This document shows, in pieces, positions 42,176-43,183 of a DNA stretch of 43,183 nt. Under the pieces are notes generated by a model. The model ran no database searches and was not told the DNA's origin. It was given only the letters and a program-made list of their open reading frames with translations. This DNA comes from Geosiphon pyriformis (taxonomy: Eukaryota; Glomeromycota; Glomeromycetes; Archaeosporales; Geosiphonaceae): the NCBI GenBank assembly GCA_016748015.1, contig JAAOMT010000504.1:1-43183 (forward strand). Reading direction: 5' to 3'. A program made the position numbers and the translations under genes. Positions within the stretch are counted from its first letter, which is position 1, and every line of letters begins with the position of its first letter.

Positions 42176-42740
42176 AAAACAGTCTCAATGAATTTTGTTG
42201 TATTTAATAGTGTGTTTTTAGTAAATCACATTTTTGGGAACGTTATCTCAAGAATCTTATATAGCCAAGAGTAAAAAAATGGCACATTTTCCCGTCTACA
42301 ATAGATGAACCCAAATCAGAAACAAAATAAAAAAAATCAGGCTTGTAAATATTTTCAAAACAGATAGCATTTAGGATTAGCTAAATTAAGGAACTTGAAG
42401 ATTCATTGGTTTAAAGTATTAAATAAAATCGGTTCCAAACAAAATTATAGTTTATCATGAACAAACTTGAAGAAATGGCATCTTTATTCGAACTGTGAGA
42501 ATAATAACTCATGGAAGATTTTTTTAAAATTTAAAAACACCATGATTTTGCATATAAATATTAAATTTTGATAAAAATGAATTTGACATATAAGAAACCC
42601 ATTTTTATAAAACGGATTATGCTTGAGTTCATCAAAGCAAATCATCACTTTTGGGTTAATTAAATTTTCTTTTGGAATTTAAAAAGTAATGTGCTGGTTG
42701 CAGATCAAAACTAAAGCCAAATCATCAAATATACCCAACA
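42176..42740 (+). other. Arrestin 3' region and spacer
   Basis: It holds the 3' UTR of the arrestin gene, with a canonical AATAAA at 42,326-42,331 as likely polyadenylation signal, followed by spacer up to the next gene. No further frame was recognised. Confidence 0.6.
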
Positions 42741-42741
42741 G

Positions 42742-42750
42742 TATATAAAA
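42742..42750 (+). promoter_or_regulatory. Candidate TATA box of the acyl-CoA ligase-like gene
   Basis: TATATAAAA lies about 60-70 bases upstream of the first residues of the ligase-like reading frame, the place expected for a fungal TATA box with a short leader. Confidence 0.5.
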
Positions 42751-42810
42751 TAGTTACCCAATAAATTAGCACCACTTTTAATTTTAAACTCCCCAAGTCA
42801 AAACTCGAAA

Positions 42811-43133
42811 ATTTCAGAAATCGAAATTCCCAAGATTGGGATTTATCAATATGTCACAAGTAATCGAAGAGGAATATCAGATGATAAACCTGTTTTCATT
42901 GATGGCCTATCATCCAGAAAAGTTACCTTTGGCGAATTGAAACGAGATACAAAGAGGTACTGGTTTTATCAAGATGTTGATTACTTTCCCAAAAACATCT
43001 TGGGAACTATTCAATCAAATAATTCTAATCAACCTAGTTTTATGATGATGATGATGATAGATTTGCAGCGGGATTACAAGAAAAGTTAAATTTTAAACGT
43101 GGTGACGTGTTTCTTATATTTTCTCCGAATCAG
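42811..43133 (+). CDS. 4-coumarate:CoA ligase-like AMP-forming enzyme, N-terminus (partial, start unclear)
   Basis: The reading frame gives SEIEIPKIGIYQYVTSN, then DDKPVFIDGLSSRKVTFGEL and KRDTKRF-AAGLQEKL, then FKRGDVFLIFSPNQ. This is the N-terminal part of ANL-superfamily acyl/aryl-CoA ligases, which adenylate a carboxylic acid and transfer it to CoA. Exon 1 ends at 42,956, intron 42,957-43,060 has GTACTG and ATGATAG ends, exon 2 is 43,061-43,133, and a second donor GTATTT begins at 43,134. Splicing joins AG to A to make Arg in frame. The AMP-binding motifs lie beyond the window. No in-frame ATG exists between a TAG at 42,751 and the conserved region. An ATT codon at 42,811-42,813 stands just where Met would be expected. 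The ATG at 42,851 is in another frame and soon stops. Confidence 0.75.
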
Positions 43134-43183
43134 GTATTTTCAAGCGATCACTCGGTTTCAAAAAACTTTTTGTAGTAGATTTA

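Overview
The window looks like nuclear DNA from a repeat-rich, very AT-rich fungal genome. The best fit is an arbuscular mycorrhizal fungus (Glomeromycotina, Gigaspora/Rhizophagus-like). This rests on established family knowledge rather than a search. The transposon proteins resemble families abundant in those fungi, the host genes at the right end (a Sel1-repeat protein, a PPxY-bearing alpha-arrestin and a 4-coumarate:CoA-ligase-like enzyme) belong to expanded families there, and introns carry GT-AG ends with a TACTAAC branch site.

Layout. (1) 1-12,430: head-to-tail tandem array of a Ty3/gypsy-type LTR retrotransposon, period about 7.24 kb. It holds the 3' two thirds of copy A, one LTR, all of copy B, a second LTR, and a stub of copy C. 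The polyprotein carries gag, aspartic protease, a Cys-rich linker, a dUTPase-like domain, RT, RNase H, integrase and a conserved C-terminal extension. All are pseudogenes. (2) 12,430-21,230: apparently empty AT-rich DNA that hides three badly decayed non-LTR (LINE) relics: a 5' half on the minus strand, a 3' half on the plus strand, and a minus-strand element with an RRM/zinc-knuckle ORF1 but no ORF2. (3) 21,233-28,015: a younger, nearly full-length LINE with ORF1 (RRM-like, CCHC knuckle) and ORF2 (AP endonuclease, RT, RNase H), joined by an ATGA stop/start overlap and broken by about a dozen stops and two frameshifts. (4) 28,016-37,240: AT-rich DNA with a Tigger/pogo-like DNA transposon relic split in two by a hAT transposon relic. 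(5) 37,241-43,183: a host gene compartment, higher in GC and CpG, starting just past an (ATT)n microsatellite.

How the parts relate. Three different LINE-type elements end in the same roughly 75-nt 3' tail, so the ORF1-only element may have been copied in trans by the LINE machinery. Nonsense mutations in all the elements fall mainly at inferred Gln and Trp codons (C-to-T / G-to-A), and catalytic Asp/Glu residues often become Asn/Lys. This suggests one mutational process acting on the repeat compartment while the neighbouring host genes stay intact.

Limits: identities, domain borders and organism assignment come from reading the translations by eye. No alignment or database search was run. 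Domain edges inside decayed elements are accurate to tens of bases at best.
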